Positions 48,753 to 60,497 of a stretch of 64,000 bases of DNA are shown here, piece by piece (position 1 is the stretch's first letter; each line of letters opens with the position of its first letter). The DNA is taken from positions 18,756,611 through 18,820,610 of the forward strand of contig NC_049991.1 of the NCBI RefSeq assembly GCF_000003815.2. Direction: 5' to 3'. The position numbers and the translations under genes were made by a program. Origin of the DNA: Branchiostoma floridae (Eukaryota; Chordata; Leptocardii; Amphioxiformes; Branchiostomatidae). A model generated the notes under the pieces. It saw only the letters and a list, made by a program, of their open reading frames with translations, was not told the origin of the DNA and did no database searches.

Positions 48753-51446
48753 CTATTTAAAGTTATTGATCCATATGTCATAGACGTTTGGTTGTTTGAC
48801 CTTTGTAGCCTTGAGTCTGGATTTCTTTCTCCCGCGCCGGGGCGATTTTCTAGGCTTGGCGGGAAAACTCCTCTCCAAGTTGGACGACCTTTTAGCGCGG
48901 TTGCTATGGTAACTGCTATGGCTTTTCTTTCCGCCTTTAGTAGCGTCCGTGACGAAGGACCAAGTCCCTTGCGTGCTCGGTCGGCTGTCAGAGAAGTCCT
49001 CATGGCTGTCGTGCGAATAGATATCGCTAGGAGCGCCCCTGACATGCTCGCGGTGTGATCCGTCAACGGAAGGCGATATACCTGATGACGTACTCGGCCT
49101 TTCCGTCGTGTTTTGGCCGTCCGTCCACCCGAAGTGTATTCGGCTCTTCTCGAGCTTGTGCCGAAGGTGGGCGACGTCTGCCGAGAAGGGCCGAACGGGC
49201 TCATAATATCCATTATATTTTGAGTTTTGGACCCTGTTTGGAGCTTGCGATTGGCGAGGTAGGCTGTCCTTATTTGCCCTTCTGTTCCTTGACGTCATTG
49301 TCGTGAGTTTTGCATTGGTGTTTCTAGTAGAGTAAGGTGCAGTGCCCTTATTTGTTTGCATCAGGTTGTTGCTTTCTTTAGCAATAGATGACAAGTCCAT
49401 TTTAGAAGACGACAACCTCCCGATTGCCTTGGTGTCTGTTGGACTTTTCTGGTCATTCAATGTCATTTTTCCCTGTGTTCGAAGATTGAGAGATGTCATC
49501 TCTTCAAAATCCTGAGAACTCTGTGTACTAGACGCTGTCTTATGCGCCTTGGATTTTGGTCTTGATAGTAGTGGTCGTCTCTCGTTATTTTGCTCCCTTC
49601 TTCTTCTAGAAGACACCGGTTCTGAACTTGGACGAAGTTTCAAGTCATTCAAAGGTGCATGTGGAGTTTCGGGTCTGGTTGGTAAAGATTGTGTCCTCGG
49701 CTTTCGCATCTTCTGAGTCTCTTCGACACTGTCGGTCTTGTCTTGAGCAACGTCTTCTTTATCGTCTTCTCCCTCCTTTGTTTCTTCCTCGCCATCTCCT
49801 TCCTCCTCCTCTTCCTCGACGTGCCCGCGTTCGTAGCGACGGCGCATGCGCGCGGCGTTCCGCAGGAGCTCGGACTGCAGTGTGGAGCGGTTCCGCAAGG
49901 AGCGCTCCCCGACCCAGGAACCGTACAGCATGATGCGCCGGGGCTCGGGGGCGGCCTCCTGTCTCTCCCGCGCAGAGGACTCCAGCACATCGGCGCTGCT
50001 TCCCGTACTCCTGTAGAGAAGTTGGGCAATGAATAGACGGGAATTAGACAATAGGATTTTGATTCCAGCATGTTTTGCAACTTTCTTTCACTCTGAGACT
50101 CAGAGTGAAGGAATCAACTGCCAGACCTATGGTCAATTTTATGCAGTAAACAACAAACAGGGCATTATAGTTGGGTAATGACAACTATATACACGCACGC
50201 ATGCACACTCAGTAACAAGCAGACACACACACAGAGAGACACTCGAACACACACACACTTACAGTTAGGGCACGGTCACATAAGTTGTGCGGTTGTCGTA
50301 CGATTGCTAACTTTGTTATTTCAGAGCCTCCTTGAAAATCCTACCACATCAAAATCGTACAACGATCGCACGACCTATGTGACCGCGCCCTGCCATTGAA
50401 TGTAGCCTTCTCTAGTCCCCTATGCTCCAGTCACACCTCTTAGTCTGCTGCAGCGCCCCCTTCAGCATCCTGATCTCCTTGTTGATGCCGCAGACCGAGC
50501 TGCTGGCCTGCGTGTCCAGATGGTGGACCTGAAACAGAAAACGGTACACACGATAACTACCTTGACTTGTCAGGACTCAGTATCAATGCGCGCGGCACAA
50601 ATGAAACAAAATAGGGTCCTGAACGTACCGAAAGACTAATGTGTCCAGAGAAGGCAAATGAATGTCACCCACAAAAAAGGGAAAGCCAATTCATCTTTTG
50701 CTTCTCCATAGAATTCTATCGAGCTCAAGATTATCCCTACAAAAGGAATTCGAGAACCACTTACAGAATTGCCCTGAGAAAGGTTAACTGGTCACCGAAA
50801 CGTCGGTACAAAATCTATCCACTTGTAAGTATTGTTGTGTACAATGTCCAACTGTCGAGCAATATAAATTGTACGCTTATGAAGGTACACAATAATTCTA
50901 GTGACGCTGAAGAAGAGTGATGGATGTCACTCGAAACGTCCGGCAGCAAATCTCCGATTTAATTAAATCGTTGAGATCAAATTGTATTTGAATACAAGAA
51001 GTTCCACTGCAGCACCTTAACAAGTTGTTAGGAGGCCTAAAATCTACACATCTCATCACGACCTACCCACATCATCATCATCATCGCGGGCTGCTTGCCC
51101 GGACCAAGTCCACCCTCTCCTTCCAGACTTCTCTGTCCCCCATAGCGTTCTTAAGGTCCTCCACCCTAAGCCCCACATACCAAATATCAATACAATCCAT
51201 CTAAGCGTTCTTCACATATAAAGATACTCCAGTCTTACCTGCAGGTCCAGTATGATCTGTTCCCGCTGGTTGAGTCTGTAAGCCCGCTGCATGTTGTCGG
51301 TCCGCGCGAGGTCATACGAGGATACATCCCGGCCTGACGTCACCATGCCTGGAGGGTCCTCCTGGAGTTTCACCTGCACCAGACGATAGGAACCCCCATC
51401 CACAGCCTCGCGCGAGGGCGTCTCATTCCCCCATGACTCTTGGTGA
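48753..51446 (-). CDS. Unknown charged protein, last three exons (5' end not found)
   Basis: Not recognised. Exons on the minus strand: 51239-51446, 50437-50528 and 48753-50010, with in-frame junctions; at least 518 residues. The first visible exon starts in phase 2 after a CTTTCCAG acceptor, so one or more upstream exons are missing. Seen: a conserved-looking segment GSYRLVQVKLQED, then a likely coiled coil (LNQREQIILDLQ, INKEIRMLKGALQQ), RRIMLYGSWVGERSLRNRS, RNAARMRRRYERGHV, an acidic Glu/Asp/Gly run, then a long Ser/Arg/Lys-rich disordered tail with PVRPFSADVAHLRHKLEKS and SRPSTQGTWSF, ending at TAG 48753-48755. No enzyme motif. The look is that of a cytoskeletal or ciliary scaffold, but this is only an impression. 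It lies just upstream of the TSSK-like gene on the same strand. Confidence 0.75.
50774..50940 (+). ncRNA. Two hammerhead-ribozyme-like motifs
   Basis: Motif 2 (50907-50940): CTGAAGA, a 5-bp stem GAGTG / CACTC around an 8-nt loop, then GAAAC directly followed by GTC. Motif 1 (50774-50804): CTGAGAA, a short GGT/ACC stem, then GAAAC-GTC. The hammerhead core is CUGAUGA - stem II - GAAA - stem III - NUH, so both fit except for changes in the CUGAUGA box. Very short stem III types are known in Penelope-like retroelements and related repeats. Probably part of a degraded retroelement; activity is doubtful. Confidence 0.35.
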
Positions 51447-51509
51447 CTGGAAAGGAAAGAAAAGTTCGTATAAAGCCGCTGTCACACATTAACACTAAAG
51501 GTAGTTTCA

Positions 51510-51935
51510 AACGAGCGTAGTAGTCTCTACTAGACTTCATAGGTCGCTGGAAAAACCGTAGAAGTGGAACAAATAGAGGAGTAAGCCGACCAGAGTACTT
51601 CTCTAGCCGGCCGTACTACTCTAGTCGGCTAACTCCTCTATCTGTACCAGTTCTACGGTTTTTCCAGTGACCCAGGGTCTGGTAGAGACTACGAGCGTAG
51701 AAGTCCGCAAGAGGTCCGTATGGAATTCATAGCCTTTACCAGGCTTCACAGGTCGCTGGAAAAAAATTAGTAGAAATTTGGCAAACATACCTGAGTTAGC
51801 AGGGTCGAAAACCATCCTCCTCGGTGAGCTTACTTTCGCATGTAATCTGTCTATATTTGTCCAATTTCTACTATTTTTTCTAACGACCTGTCAAGACTTA
51901 GATGCGAACCCCATACGGACTTGAATATATGGAGT
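51510..51935. mobile_element. Two adjoining palindromic elements
   Basis: Palindrome A (about 51515-51705): GAAAAACCGTAGAA and GAGGAGTAAGCCGAC on the left pair with GTCGGCTAACTCCTC and TTCTACGGTTTTTCC on the right. Palindrome B (about 51710-51930): GGTCCGTATGG, GGTCGCTGGAAAAA and TTAGTAGAAATTTGG pair with CCAATTTCTACTATTT, AACGACCTG and CCATACGGAC. Both contain the word GTCGCTGGAAAAA, so they are related. No ORF. Confidence 0.75.
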
Positions 51936-52689
51936 GAACCAAATTTAAGTTAAGATCTTGATGTGAAGTGGTTAGGTGTGACGGGTCGTTCAGTGCAATA
52001 TAACCAGCTGCTGCCGCGCAGCGTGTGTTACACCGATGGGCGGTTATACCAGCTACACAGATACATTATGTTTTTTCTTTGCTTCTATCATTTCACCACT
52101 ATCATGGCTATGACGTATGCGCATGGCAGAAGAAAAGCGGATCCTGCGAAAAGAAATCTGCAACAGACCTGAGGCTGCCTACAGATGTGCCCTATGTGGC
52201 AGAGACTGCCATTCTCGTATAGGACTTTTAAGCCACAGTCGACGCTGTAGGGCTGATATCAATTAGGATTTTACCATGGTCAATATTGACTGAAGGAAGC
52301 CGTATATATCCTTTCACCGCTTGAATAGCCATACCATCTCAAATCGGTTTTCTTACCTTGGCACGTCAACTTGCACGAGCTTGTAAGAATACATGTTAAG
52401 GGCACCGTCTCTACCACGATCTGTTGTGGTCAAACCCGGATAGGGCGTGTTTTGCTAACTTGTTTTGCAGCGCTTTCTGTCACCCGCTATGAAGACAAAC
52501 AACCTTTCACTTCCGCGGTTTTACCTGACCTTGTGCTCTTCTGTTCACCAGGAACACAAGTATGAGAAAAATGTGAACTAATGCCGAATTCATTACCGTG
52601 TTTAGCGCCTTTCATAAAGGGTCCGACACTGATTAACGCGTTTGTTTTTACCTCCAGGTATGAAAGGAATGGGGAACTTATTTTTTTTA

Positions 52690-53021
52690 GTAATCTCCAA
52701 GCAGATCTTACGGTAGCGTGAGATAGTATCAAAAGCTGGCACAGGAGTGTAACCGGTCTAGGAGTGTGTATGGCTACCAGAAGATCTGCAGCAGAACGCA
52801 CTAGTCAAAGGCACGGGGGCGGGCTTTCTTTTCAGAAACTCGTTTCTGTTCCTCCCCGTGTGCACTTAACTTCAACGTGAAAACTGGCTCAGATTATCGT
52901 TTTACAACCTCAGGTGTGCGTGTATGTGTGTGTGCGTACGGCATACACACTCCTAGGCCGGCTACACTTCTCTGCCAGCTTTTACTATTTTATGCTACCG
53001 TGGGATCTGCTTGGAGATTAC
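52690..53021. mobile_element. MITE with TAATCTCCAAGCAGATC termini, copy 2
   Basis: Left TAATCTCCAAGCAGATCTTA, right GGGATCTGCTTGGAGATTA. At ~330 bp it is twice as long as the others, with an extra TG-rich and unique interior; possibly an insertion within the element. Confidence 0.85.
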
Positions 53022-53097
53022 TGTTTGAGGTCCCAATTTTGACGGTAGTTTTCTGATCTTGCGGCTATCGTATGGTGACCTCGAATGGACCACTGTC

Positions 53098-53230
53098 TTA
53101 ATCTCCAAGCAGATCCTACGGTAGCGTAAGATAGTATCAAAAGCTGACAGAGGAGTGAACCTCTTGGCTGACCACTACTTTGCCTGCTTGGTACTATCTT
53201 ATGCCATTGTAGGATCTGCTTGGAGATTAT
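53098..53230. mobile_element. MITE with TAATCTCCAAGCAGATC termini, copy 3
   Basis: Left TAATCTCCAAGCAGATCCTA, right TAGGATCTGCTTGGAGATTA, only 77 bp after copy 2. Interior pairing GATAGTATCAAAAGC versus GGTACTATCTTATG. Short version (~133 bp). Confidence 0.9.
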
Positions 53231-53257
53231 CACTGTCTTGGCTACAAGAGATCAGGA

Positions 53258-53465
53258 GGCCTGGTACGATTCCCGGTTATGTTGGCTAGACGTTGTCTCC
53301 TTGAGAAAGGCACTTTCCTCACTGCACCCAAGTATGAAAATCTGCACCTGACCTTGGTTGGTGAGGTAAAAGGTGGTGGAAGGAGAGGGATGGGTTCCAC
53401 ATTTCTATGCCATGCCCTAGGCACAGTTGATAACAACCCACTGCCCCTACGGCTTTTTAATACCA
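53258..53465 (+). mobile_element. tRNA-derived SINE, plus orientation
   Basis: Shares GTACGATTCCCGG (degenerate B box), GAGAAAGGCACTTTCC, CACCCAAGTATGAAAA, and the ACAGTTGATAACAACCCACT tail with the SINE copies at 27585-27832 and 58335-58585. Confidence 0.65.
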
Positions 53466-54929
53466 TAAAACTAACTTTTCTCATCAATGAAAAGGGAATT
53501 TAACATACATTCCAACTGTACATAGTGTAGTATGTCGCAGTATATAGCCTTACGATTTGCTTGTCGAAGGATTGTCACAAACCAACCGTCGGCGAGGATA
53601 TACGTGTACGGCAAAAGTTTCCGTTACAAGACAGCTGTATTTTGTAAAACACATCCCCGACTCGACTGTGCCATAGATTCGCTATCGCAAACCAGAAGAA
53701 AAATGAAGATGACCGGGCCCTAAGGCCATCCGCTCTTTAGTGATGACAAGTGAGTCCTTTCCAACCTTTTATACCTTAGACTACAATTCCAAACAGAGCA
53801 GAATCCTTTCATCTGAAAGTTGTACTGTAAATACGGACCGGGTATGATATAAGGAAGATCATTACCCGGTTCGGAACACCCGTATTGTACTATTGAACGT
53901 TATCGCAGCCTATCGCGGACCAGGTATGACATAAATGACATTACCACTGTATCTGTTCACTTCTACCCGATTGCTAACGGTAGGTATATATAATGGATTG
54001 AACGACGTAGGTAACGCACCTTTCTTAACTCCACTCCTCAAGGCGAACAACTGTGTCTCCAAGACGTTTGTAAGGAGTCTGTTTGAAGAATGTTGTACGA
54101 GGCTAAGTATCTGTGGCTTAAGAAGACCAAAGACGTCCACAAGACCTTCTTGAAAAGCCTGTTCAAACACAAGTTGGCACGGCCACTTGAAATATATGTC
54201 TTAAGACGACCTAAGACGCTTACGACTCCTCACAAGTCAGCCTCCTGCAGGGATTACTGTTTGTAAGACTCGCACACACACACCGTGAACGGAAGGTAAC
54301 GTTATCACAAACACACACACGCACCCTGGACACGGGCCGGGTAGCCTACACAGCAGGCCTCGTAGGATGGACTCTCTTTTCTTTGCTTGTCATGTTTGTA
54401 TGTTTATTTTGATCTCCATCTTAAGAATATACTCACAAAATCTATTCTTCCTTGAGTCCATTTAAGATTATAAAACAATCAAAAAATAAGTCAACATAAA
54501 TGTACATTGTCACGTATAACATAAGAAGAATTGAAAGTAGTCTGAAGTGGCAAAATAAAAATTAACTTGTGTGCTGTCTTTTGTTTCGTCGATGAAGGTT
54601 AGACATCGATGTTAGTCTCTGGCAGACTCCGGCATGGCCGAATAGTAATAGGGGAATTTGGCCAAGTTAGGAATAAAAGTCTAGTAGGAGTTAACTGGCC
54701 TAGGAGTGAAAGAATGAATTTTCATGGCAACTTATTTGTCCACATTTGGCCAAATTCTTCTTTTGGCCAAATTCTTCTCTTTTTTCATCCATCTGACATG
54801 CCTGCTTCGGGAGACTACATTGAGGTAATGAGAAACGCAAAATAGCAGTTACTCAAGATAGTATGATTTTGGTGTGTTACACCGAAGGGTGGTTATATCG
54901 GCTATAACATTATAGATACATTAAAGACC

Positions 54930-55440
54930 TATTCTATATGCCATACAGATGCAACGGACATTGAGGAAGCTTCATCGAGGGCGGTGAAACTAAACAGGAC
55001 AATAGTCCACCCTACGAAGCCTGCCACGTATAAGCTATCACTCGGGCAGCCCGTTTCAAATACAGCTCGGTATCAAAGACTTAATCCTATTCTATACGCC
55101 ATACAGATGCAACGGACATTGAGGAAGCTTCATCGAGGGCGGTGAAACTACACAGGACAATAGTCCACCCTACGAAGCCTGCCACGTATAGGCTATCACT
55201 CGGGCAGCCCGTTTCAAATACAGCTCGGTATCAAAGACTTAATCCCTATTCTATACGCCATACAGACGCACCGGACATTGAGGAAGCTTCATCGAGGGCG
55301 GTGAAACTAAACAGGGCAATATTCCACCCTACGAAGCCTGCCATAAATAGGCTACCACACTGGCAGCCCGTTTCAAATACAGCTCGGTATCAAAGACTTA
55401 ATCCCTATTCTAAACGCCATACAGACGCACCGGACGGTGG
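54930..55440. repeat. ~160-bp tandem repeat
   Basis: Three units plus part of a fourth. CTATTCTATACGCCATACAG starts near 54930, 55090, 55250 and 55407, with TTGAGGAAGCTTCATCGAGG, GTCCACCCTACGAAGCCTGC and CGTTTCAAATACAGCTCGGT in each. From 55142 on, the plus strand is open in one frame across two units. It ends where the ~193-bp array begins. Confidence 0.85.
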
Positions 55441-55559
55441 GGAGGCTTCAATGGGGGTGGCGATCACCCGAGAAGTCATCGATACGGCTGTTCTTGTTCT
55501 CCGTCCGCGCGCGTGTCCTCTTCCTTTTGTGTGTCGTATATTGTGTATAATCGTCTTTT

Positions 55560-56890
55560 GTACGAAAATATGCGATGGAATTGTGCGGGAGACTTTTGTA
55601 TCAACGCGTTTAATGCGAGTAGGGTTATATTGAGAAACCTTTCTTTTGAAATTGTGGTAAGAAACCCGCCAACGAGTCTACAAGTGAAATGTGGCATGAA
55701 GATACAAGTGGTTAAGGTTCGGTTACGTTCGTCTTGTAGTTCGTACGGAAATATGCGACTTTTGTATCAACGCGTTTAATGAGTAGGGTTGGTGTAAGGG
55801 TTATATTGAGAAACCTTTCTTTTGAAATTGTGGTAAGAAACCCACCAGATGAAATGTGGCATGAAGAAACAAGTGGTTAAGGTGCGGTTACGTTCGTCTT
55901 GTAATTCGTACGGAAATATGCGATGGAATTGTTTGGGCGACTTTTGTAACAACGCGTTTCTAAATGCGTGTAGGGTTGTTGTAAGGGTTATATTGAGAAA
56001 ACTTTCTTTGGAAATTGTGGAAAGAAATCCGCCGGTCAGTCTACAGGTGAAATGTGGCATGAAGATACAAGTGGTTAAGGTGTGGTTACGTTCGTCTTGT
56101 AATTCGTACGGAAATATGCGATGGAATTGTGCGGGCGACTTTGGTATCAACTCGTTTTTAACTAGTGCGAGTAGGGTTGTTGTAAGGGTTATATTGAGAA
56201 ACCTTTCTTTTGAAATTGTGGTAAGAAACCCGCCAGATGAAATGTGGCATGAAGAAACAAACGTGGTTAAGGTGCGATTACGTTTGTCTTTTAAATTCGT
56301 GGGGAAATACTAGTATGCGATGGAATTGTATGTGCGACTTTTGTATCAACGCGTTTAGTGCGAGTAGGGTTGTTGTAAGGGTTATATTGAGAAACCTTTC
56401 TTTCGAAATTGCGGTAAGAAACCCGCCAGATGAAATGTGGCATGAAGAAACAAACGTGGTTAAGGTGCGATTACGTTTGTCTTTTAAATTCGTGGGGAAA
56501 TACTAGTATGCGATGGAATTGTATGTGCGACTTTTGTATCAACGCGTTTAGTGCGAGTAGGGTTGTTGTAAGGGTTATATTGAGAAACCTTTCTTTCGAA
56601 ATTGCGGTAAGAAACCCGCCAAAGTGTCTACAGATGAAATGTGGCGTGAAGACACAAGTGGTTAAGACGTGGTTACGTTCGTCTTGTAATACGTACGGAA
56701 ATATGCGATGGAATTGTGCGGGCGACTTTTGTATCAACGCGTTAAATGCGAGTGGGGTTGTTGTAAGGGTTATATTGAGAAACCTTTCTTTAGAAATTGT
56801 AGTAAGAAAGCCGCCAACAAGTCTACAGAGGAAATGTGGCATGAAGAGACAAGTGGTCAATGCGAGATTACGTTCGTCTTGTAATTCGTT
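55560..56890. repeat. ~193-bp tandem repeat, seven units
   Basis: Units marked by AATATGCGATGGAATTGT start near 55565, 55750, 55915, 56115, 56311, 56504 and 56700 (spacing about 165-200, mostly 193-200). Each has GTTATATTGAGAAACCTTTC, GTGGTAAGAAACCCGCC, AAATGTGGCATGAAGA and GTGGTTAAGGTGCG. Two successive units (starting 56237 and 56430) are identical or nearly so over 193 bp, so duplication is recent. Long open frames run on both strands. Confidence 0.9.
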
Positions 56891-57763
56891 TTTTACCTTC
56901 AGAAGGAGGTATTGTGTTTGGTCATATCCGTACGTTCGCAGCTACATTATATAAAATTTAGTATAACTCTCGATCCATTTGCTGTATTCGTATGTAGTTT
57001 GCTGGTATGCGCGAAATGATGCATGCTTTATTTTGCACCGTTGCAGTTTTTAAAGGTAAAATAAATGTAATATGTCAGAAAACAACCCTAGGCCTATCTT
57101 CATGTAATAGTCGAACAGGTGGATTTGCTTCCCTGAACCTACTAGTCAAGTACGGCGAAAAATCCCGGGCCTGTCCACAAATGAAATATAGAAATAAAAT
57201 AAAATGAAATGCACAATACCTTTACTCACATTGTAGACAAAGCCCCTCCTCACTGTAACTGGCTTAACTAAGACAAGATTTATAAAAAAAAGTTATCAAG
57301 CAGCTGAATGTGCACTTATTGTAGTTTGTATGGTTACCCTTCTTTATAACAATTTGTTATTTGTTTCTGACGTTCAAAATGTAATCCCCTGCACGGTTTT
57401 GACCTTTTTGCTAAGGTCGAGCACGGAATACTTGAATCTCTGAGAACTTTGCGGCGTCAACACAGACAGATGTGAGCAAACAAACCTGAAAAGTCAGGCG
57501 ACAAAGTTTGCAAACGACGTAGACAGGTTTGCAAGAAAATGTGACAAGTTTGCGAAGGCTTTCATCGCTAAGTACACCGAGTTTGCCACAGGCAAAGGCT
57601 ACATTTTCTCCCTAGGCACTTCAAACTTATAAGATCCACAAAAGTCAATCTTGAACTCACCTTAGAAACAAAACTGTTTTGTTTGGTAATGGCCTTAAAC
57701 CCACGTTCCCAACGCAAGATTTTGTTTAGCACGAAGTCTACTAAAAGTGTAGAAAACACTTAC

Positions 57764-57949
57764 GTAAGAGAGGAAAATTATACCAACAGGACTTTTCTTC
57801 GATCTCAGGCGTCTGGAGGAAGGAAGAAGTCGTGATGTTTGAAGAACCCGTTGCGTGAAAGATTCAACAAAAAATACTGCTGAAGGAGTTGTACGTGTCA
57901 ATGTTGGTCCACACACGAAGAATGACATGCTACCGTTCCAGCTGTGCAT
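57764..57949 (-). CDS. Orphan candidate first exon
   Basis: Not recognised. Minus-strand ATG at 57949 opens 62 codons (MHSWNGSMSFFVCGP to PVGIIFLSY) that end exactly at an ACTTAC/GTAAGT-type strong donor (phase 0). The N-terminus is hydrophobic and basic. A second GTGAGT donor lies just below, near 57658. It cannot be joined in frame to the known exons of the gene at 48753-51446 without a further exon. May be chance. Confidence 0.2.
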
Positions 57950-57969
57950 ACAATAGCGAGGAAGTGATA

Positions 57970-58295
57970 TTAATCTTCAAATAAAGGAGTCTAATATATG
58001 GATTAGGTCGAATGCCTGTCGGACGTGAGGTGGACGTGGTTTTGATGCGAACTCGCAAGAATCAAAGTTTGGTGTCACGTTCTTCCCGGAGCTACAATTT
58101 ATTGAATGGCAAAGACACTTTACACGACATTCCTCACGCCACCCAGGTGTAAAAATGAGCACCTGTCTTAGGCTTAATCCTCAGATAAAGGAGTGTAATA
58201 TATGGATTAAGCGGCATGCTTGTCGGACGTGAAATGAACGTGGTTTTGACGCGAACTCGCAAGAATCAAAGTTTGGCGTCACGTTCTTCCCGGGG
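57970..58295. repeat. Local direct duplication of ~115 bp
   Basis: The block AATATATGGATTA... to GTCACGTTCTTCCCGG occurs at about 57975-58090 and again at 58175-58293, about 203 bp apart, with GCGAACTCGCAAGAATCAAA in both. A SINE fragment (58095-58175) lies between the copies. Confidence 0.75.
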
Positions 58296-58334
58296 ATTAG
58301 GCCAAACACATTTTTCAGTTTCATACAAACGTGG

Positions 58335-58585
58335 GGATGTGTGGCATACTACGGCGTGTTTGTCCCAGAATCCAGAGGTCCTGGGTTCAAATCTTGTAAT
58401 GCTACCGATCTTGTGTCCTTGGCAAAGACACTTTACACGACATTCCTCGCGTTACTTAGCCCCAGGTGTAAAAAGGGATACATGACGTAGGCTAGGGGAG
58501 GTAAGATGCGGGAGTAGAGGTGAGATGCCCTAGACACAGTTGGTAACAACCCACTGCCCTTATAGTCTTAAATAGTGGCAGTGGC
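58335..58585 (+). mobile_element. tRNA-derived SINE, plus orientation
   Basis: Copy with CCAGAGGTCCTGGGTTCAAA (B box GGTTCAAATC), TTGGCAAAGACACTTTACAC, CCCCAGGTGTAAAAAGGGAT and the ACAGTTGGTAACAACCCACT tail. One of the better copies of the family. Confidence 0.7.
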
Positions 58586-58821
58586 TGTAGGTAATAATAC
58601 CCCCCCTCCTCTACGATAAGAATGATTAATTTGTGAGTTAAGCACTGTCCTTAACGATCACTCTGCAATCCTTCTCGTTAAGCTCTGCTATCTCTAACAA
58701 ATTGGACGACCGTAGCTTAACAAGGCGCTTAATTACACATACTTATCTGCCACTACCGGTTCAGTACGACATCAATGGTGCCATGGGTGAACAACATTTG
58801 TGTATTTTGTAGGCTTTTTTA

Positions 58822-58989
58822 TAATCTCCAAGCAGATCTTGCTGCGTCATAAGATGGTATCATAAGCTTGGGAAGGAGTTTAGCCGGCAGAGGGGTTTGT
58901 GTGGCCAATGAAATTCCTCTGCCGGTTCAACTCCTTCCCAAGCCTATGGGTGCTATCGTAAGCCACTGCAAGATCTGCTTGGAGATTAG
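58822..58989. mobile_element. MITE with TAATCTCCAAGCAGATC termini, copy 4
   Basis: Left ATAATCTCCAAGCAGATCTT, right AAGATCTGCTTGGAGATTA. Strong inner palindrome: CTTGGGAAGGAGTTTAGCCG against CGGTTCAACTCCTTCCCAAG. Confidence 0.9.
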
Positions 58990-60267
58990 GCTTTTAGTGA
59001 CCTGTCCGGTTTGCATGATACTCCCTTTAAAAAAAGTCAATGGTATTACACAACTTCAATTTAGAAGTCCAGAGAGATACCAACGTCATATTTAAAAACC
59101 GTCCACAAACTATGACGTCGCCCGACCGGTTTTTCTCATTGGACCGGTCCGGAAAAAACGGACCTGAAAAAATTTGGTGTACCGGATGTTGGGCCTATTG
59201 GAAAATGAACAGATTATATCATCAGGTTTTGAGGCTTACCAACCGAGGAAAATAACAAGAGTGAAGTATAGCATAGTCTGTAATCATGTCTACCAATTTT
59301 ACAGTCAATCGTACAGAGGCAGTTAGCCTTGTAGGATTTTAAAACGCCAGTGGTAGTCAAATACTCCGCAAAACAGATTTCTTTGTAGCGAAATTGGCCA
59401 AAGATGTGAGTATCGTCCATTCACAAGTTTTCACATAATGAATCAGGTCCAGGTTCAGATCCAAACCTGGACCTGAGCCTCTGGACCTGAACCGGACCTG
59501 AATTTTCTGCCGGTTCCCAGCCCTACGCCCTACGGTGCGGACAGTTCCTTCGCCCTTTTTGAAGCCGTGGGGACAGTGGCTTGTTATCCAACATGTCTTT
59601 ACAGGTTCTGATTGCGACTTTAGAGGGTTTCTTAAAGAAAACAGACAAAGACAAGCTCGTTAACGAGCCGTCATGTTTACTGGCTATTCCGTACAAACGT
59701 ACATCTCGTTCTGCTCTATAAAGGAACGTCAACACCATGGCGGTGTATCCATGTAACAAGTAAGAGCGGTAACTATTGTTTTTCTGCGGTCTGTTTTGTT
59801 TGGTTTTGTCCTAATGTCAGTTCCTGAGTCATGACATCGCACGCTTGGTTTCAAGTGCAAGTAACATCAATGAATGAGAGTCAATATGAACCTGAAAAGA
59901 GTTTTGTTGGGAGCAGTCCTTGTGACACACATATGTCGGAATAAGAAAAAAGAATTTGTTATGTTCTGAGTTTATCCCTATACAGAGATGACATATTCGT
60001 ATAGTTAGGTTCATTTTTACTCGTCTTTCGGGTAGTTTCAATTTTTTAAATCATTCGATGCGTAGTTAATAAAGCAACGCAAAAGAATCGTAACGTACTG
60101 TTACAAAAGACTAAACGTCGTAAAATAGGAGGTCAAAATAACTCAATAACTCCATACAGACGTGTTTTGTTGACGGAATGGCAAGCCGGTTTATGATACT
60201 ATGGCATGACATTCTTGAGTCGCGAACACAGGAAACGTACCACCGAAAAGACTACCAAAAACATTCT

Positions 60268-60432
60268 CTCCAAGCAGAGGTTCGGCTCGGTTGATTTTAA
60301 CGTGTGTTAGGTGTATCATCAGGCTTTCTTTTTTGTTCCAATACCTCGTGTTTGGCTGGTGGACAAATTAGGTCTGACAAAATCACTGAAAACAAGTAAA
60401 AACAGCCAAGTCTAACCTCTGCTTGGAGAGTA
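60268..60432. mobile_element. MITE with CTCTCCAAGCAGAGG termini, copy 2
   Basis: Left TTCTCTCCAAGCAGAGGTTC, right TAACCTCTGCTTGGAGAGTA. Single ends of the same family follow at 60608, 60972 (degenerate), 61035 and 61367, suggesting nested or truncated copies across 60.2-61.4 kb. Family also at 8355-8473. Confidence 0.8.
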
Positions 60433-60497
60433 CCAAACACGAGCCAAACGACCACAACATCTGCTTGGAGGCTTACGATGTGCTGTGCCCGGAGCTC

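Noticed and set aside
55142..55633. Open frame across the ~160-bp array as a repeat protein gene
   Set aside because: It starts inside a repeat unit, has no promoter or splice context, and the frame is open in only part of the array.
59523..59759. Minus-strand 78-codon open frame
   Set aside because: Its 3' end runs into the interspersed repeat at 59212-59520, there is no splice evidence, and no family is recognised.
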